From Blautia sp. (GTDB lineage: Bacteria; Bacillota; Clostridia; Lachnospirales; Lachnospiraceae), in contig JAFOJB010000083.1 of NCBI GenBank assembly GCA_017420455.1, positions 1 to 13,856 on the forward strand: a stretch of DNA of 13,856 nucleotides, in the 5' to 3' direction. A model generated the notes under the pieces. That model saw only the letters and a list, made by a program, of their open reading frames with translations, did no database searches and was not told the DNA's origin. Both the position numbers and the translations under genes were made by a program. Positions 13,159 through 13,856 of the stretch are shown here, in pieces; positions within the stretch are counted from its first letter, which is position 1; every line of letters begins with the position of its first letter.

Positions 13159-13856
13159 ATGTCAGATAAATACCGCCTGGTGACCAGAAGTGATTTTGAT
13201 GGTCTGGCCTGTGCTATGATGTTGAAGGAACTGGATATTATTGACAAGATCAAATTTGTCCATCCGAAGGATGTTCAGGATGGAAAGGTGGAGCTTTCCA
13301 AACGGGATATCACCACCAACCTTCCCTACGATCCTCGTGTGGAGATTGCTTTCGATCATCATGAGTCAGAGATGGATCGTCTGAAGGCTGTCGAGACAAA
13401 CGGAAAGCTGGTCATTGATCCCAAAGCCAGAAGCGCTGCCAGGGTCGTCTATGAGTATTATGGAGGAAAGGAAAGGTTTCCGCGTATCTCTGAAGATCTG
13501 ATGACTGCAGTGGACAAGGGAGACAGTGCGGATTTTTCGATTGATGAAATTCTCAATCCGAAAGGCTGGGTGCTGCTGCATTACCTGATGGATGCCAGAA
13601 CCGGCCTGGGACGCTTCCATAATTTCAGGATCTCAAACTACGATCTTATGATGCAGCTCATCGATTACTGTCTGGAGCACAGTATTGATGAAATTCTGGA
13701 GCTTCCGGATGTTAAAGAGCGCGTGGATCTCTATTTCCAGCAGGCGGAGCTTTTCAGGGAGCAGCTGCTTCGGATCGCAAAAGTATATGATAAAGTAGTG
13801 GTTCTGGATCTCCGTAATGAAGAAGTGATCTATGCCGGAAACCGCTTTATGATCTA
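13159..13856 (+). CDS. DHH-family phosphoesterase, exopolyphosphatase-like (partial, C-terminus outside window)
   Basis: Cytoplasmic metal-dependent phosphoesterase; 232 residues are visible and the frame is open at the window end. The N-terminus has motif I SDFDGLACA (Asp12, Asp14), then the family-defining motif FDHHESE with D66, H67 and H68, and a later metal-ligand segment VDKGDSADF with Asp119. These match the Mn2+-binding DHH domain of exopolyphosphatases and related nucleases. The usual C-terminal DHHA1 substrate-binding domain would lie beyond the window. AAGGAGG (13144-13150) sits 8 nt before the ATG. Its own promoter separates it from the metal permease. Exact substrate (polyphosphate, pApA-type dinucleotide, oligoribonucleotide) cannot be decided from the visible part. 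Confidence 0.88.
   Translation, partial: MSDKYRLVTRSDFDGLACAMMLKELDIIDKIKFVHPKDVQDGKVELSKRDITTNLPYDPRVEIAFDHHESEMDRLKAVETNGKLVIDPKARSAARVVYEYYGGKERFPRISEDLMTAVDKGDSADFSIDEILNPKGWVLLHYLMDARTGLGRFHNFRISNYDLMMQLIDYCLEHSIDEILELPDVKERVDLYFQQAELFREQLLRIAKVYDKVVVLDLRNEEVIYAGNRFMI

Overview
The window looks like a chromosomal segment from an anaerobic Firmicute of the class Clostridia, most likely a Lachnospiraceae-type gut bacterium. This is inferred from strong AGGAGG-type ribosome binding sites, mid-range GC content, extended -10 promoters and gene content (BMP-type ABC importer, ferredoxin-containing aldo/keto reductase, minimal two-gene SUF system). I see no phage, CRISPR array, tRNA, rRNA or transposase gene.

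Left third, minus strand (1-5615). A BMP-family ABC import operon is read right to left: substrate-binding protein (3268-4368), double-domain ATPase (1517-3076), permease 1 (382-1524) and permease 2 (cut by the window start). The last three genes are packed with an 8-nt overlap and a 1-nt gap. The binding-protein gene is set apart by a 191-nt spacer with a terminator-like hairpin and two interleaved inverted repeats, and it has a strongly folded leader. Upstream lies an unrecognised membrane protein (4665-5615) with a ~120-residue Ala/Glu-rich insert. It is followed by two minus-strand terminator-like hairpins and preceded by a near-consensus promoter whose boxes lie in a 10-bp inverted repeat.

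Divergent intergenic region (5616-6162). It carries no gene. It holds the minus-strand promoter, a large nested palindromic element (26-bp arms with one mismatch, 5760-5914, with weaker outer arms), a second long hairpin (5980-6044) and the plus-strand MATE promoter.

Middle, plus strand (6163-10214). A MATE efflux pump is followed by an aldo/keto reductase with a C-terminal two-cluster ferredoxin-like domain. The reductase has its own promoter overlapping the MATE stop codon and a folded ~175-nt leader. Next is a secreted SGNH/GDSL hydrolase with a Flg_new-like N-terminal module.

Right, plus strand (10371-13856). A SufC-type ATPase and a single SufB/SufD-type scaffold overlap by 7 nt. This is the minimal SUF-like (SMS) Fe-S assembly pair. 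After a 109-nt hairpin-containing spacer comes a putative heavy-metal/manganese permease (ArsP_2-like) with an internal duplication and a Cys/His loop. A separate strong promoter then drives a DHH-family phosphoesterase cut by the window end.

Most genes belong to known families. The less explained material is in the intergenic regions: the palindromic element, the regulatory architecture around the binding-protein gene, and the reductase leader. Also less explained are the Ala/Glu-rich membrane protein and the pairing of a minimal Fe-S assembly system with a metal permease.
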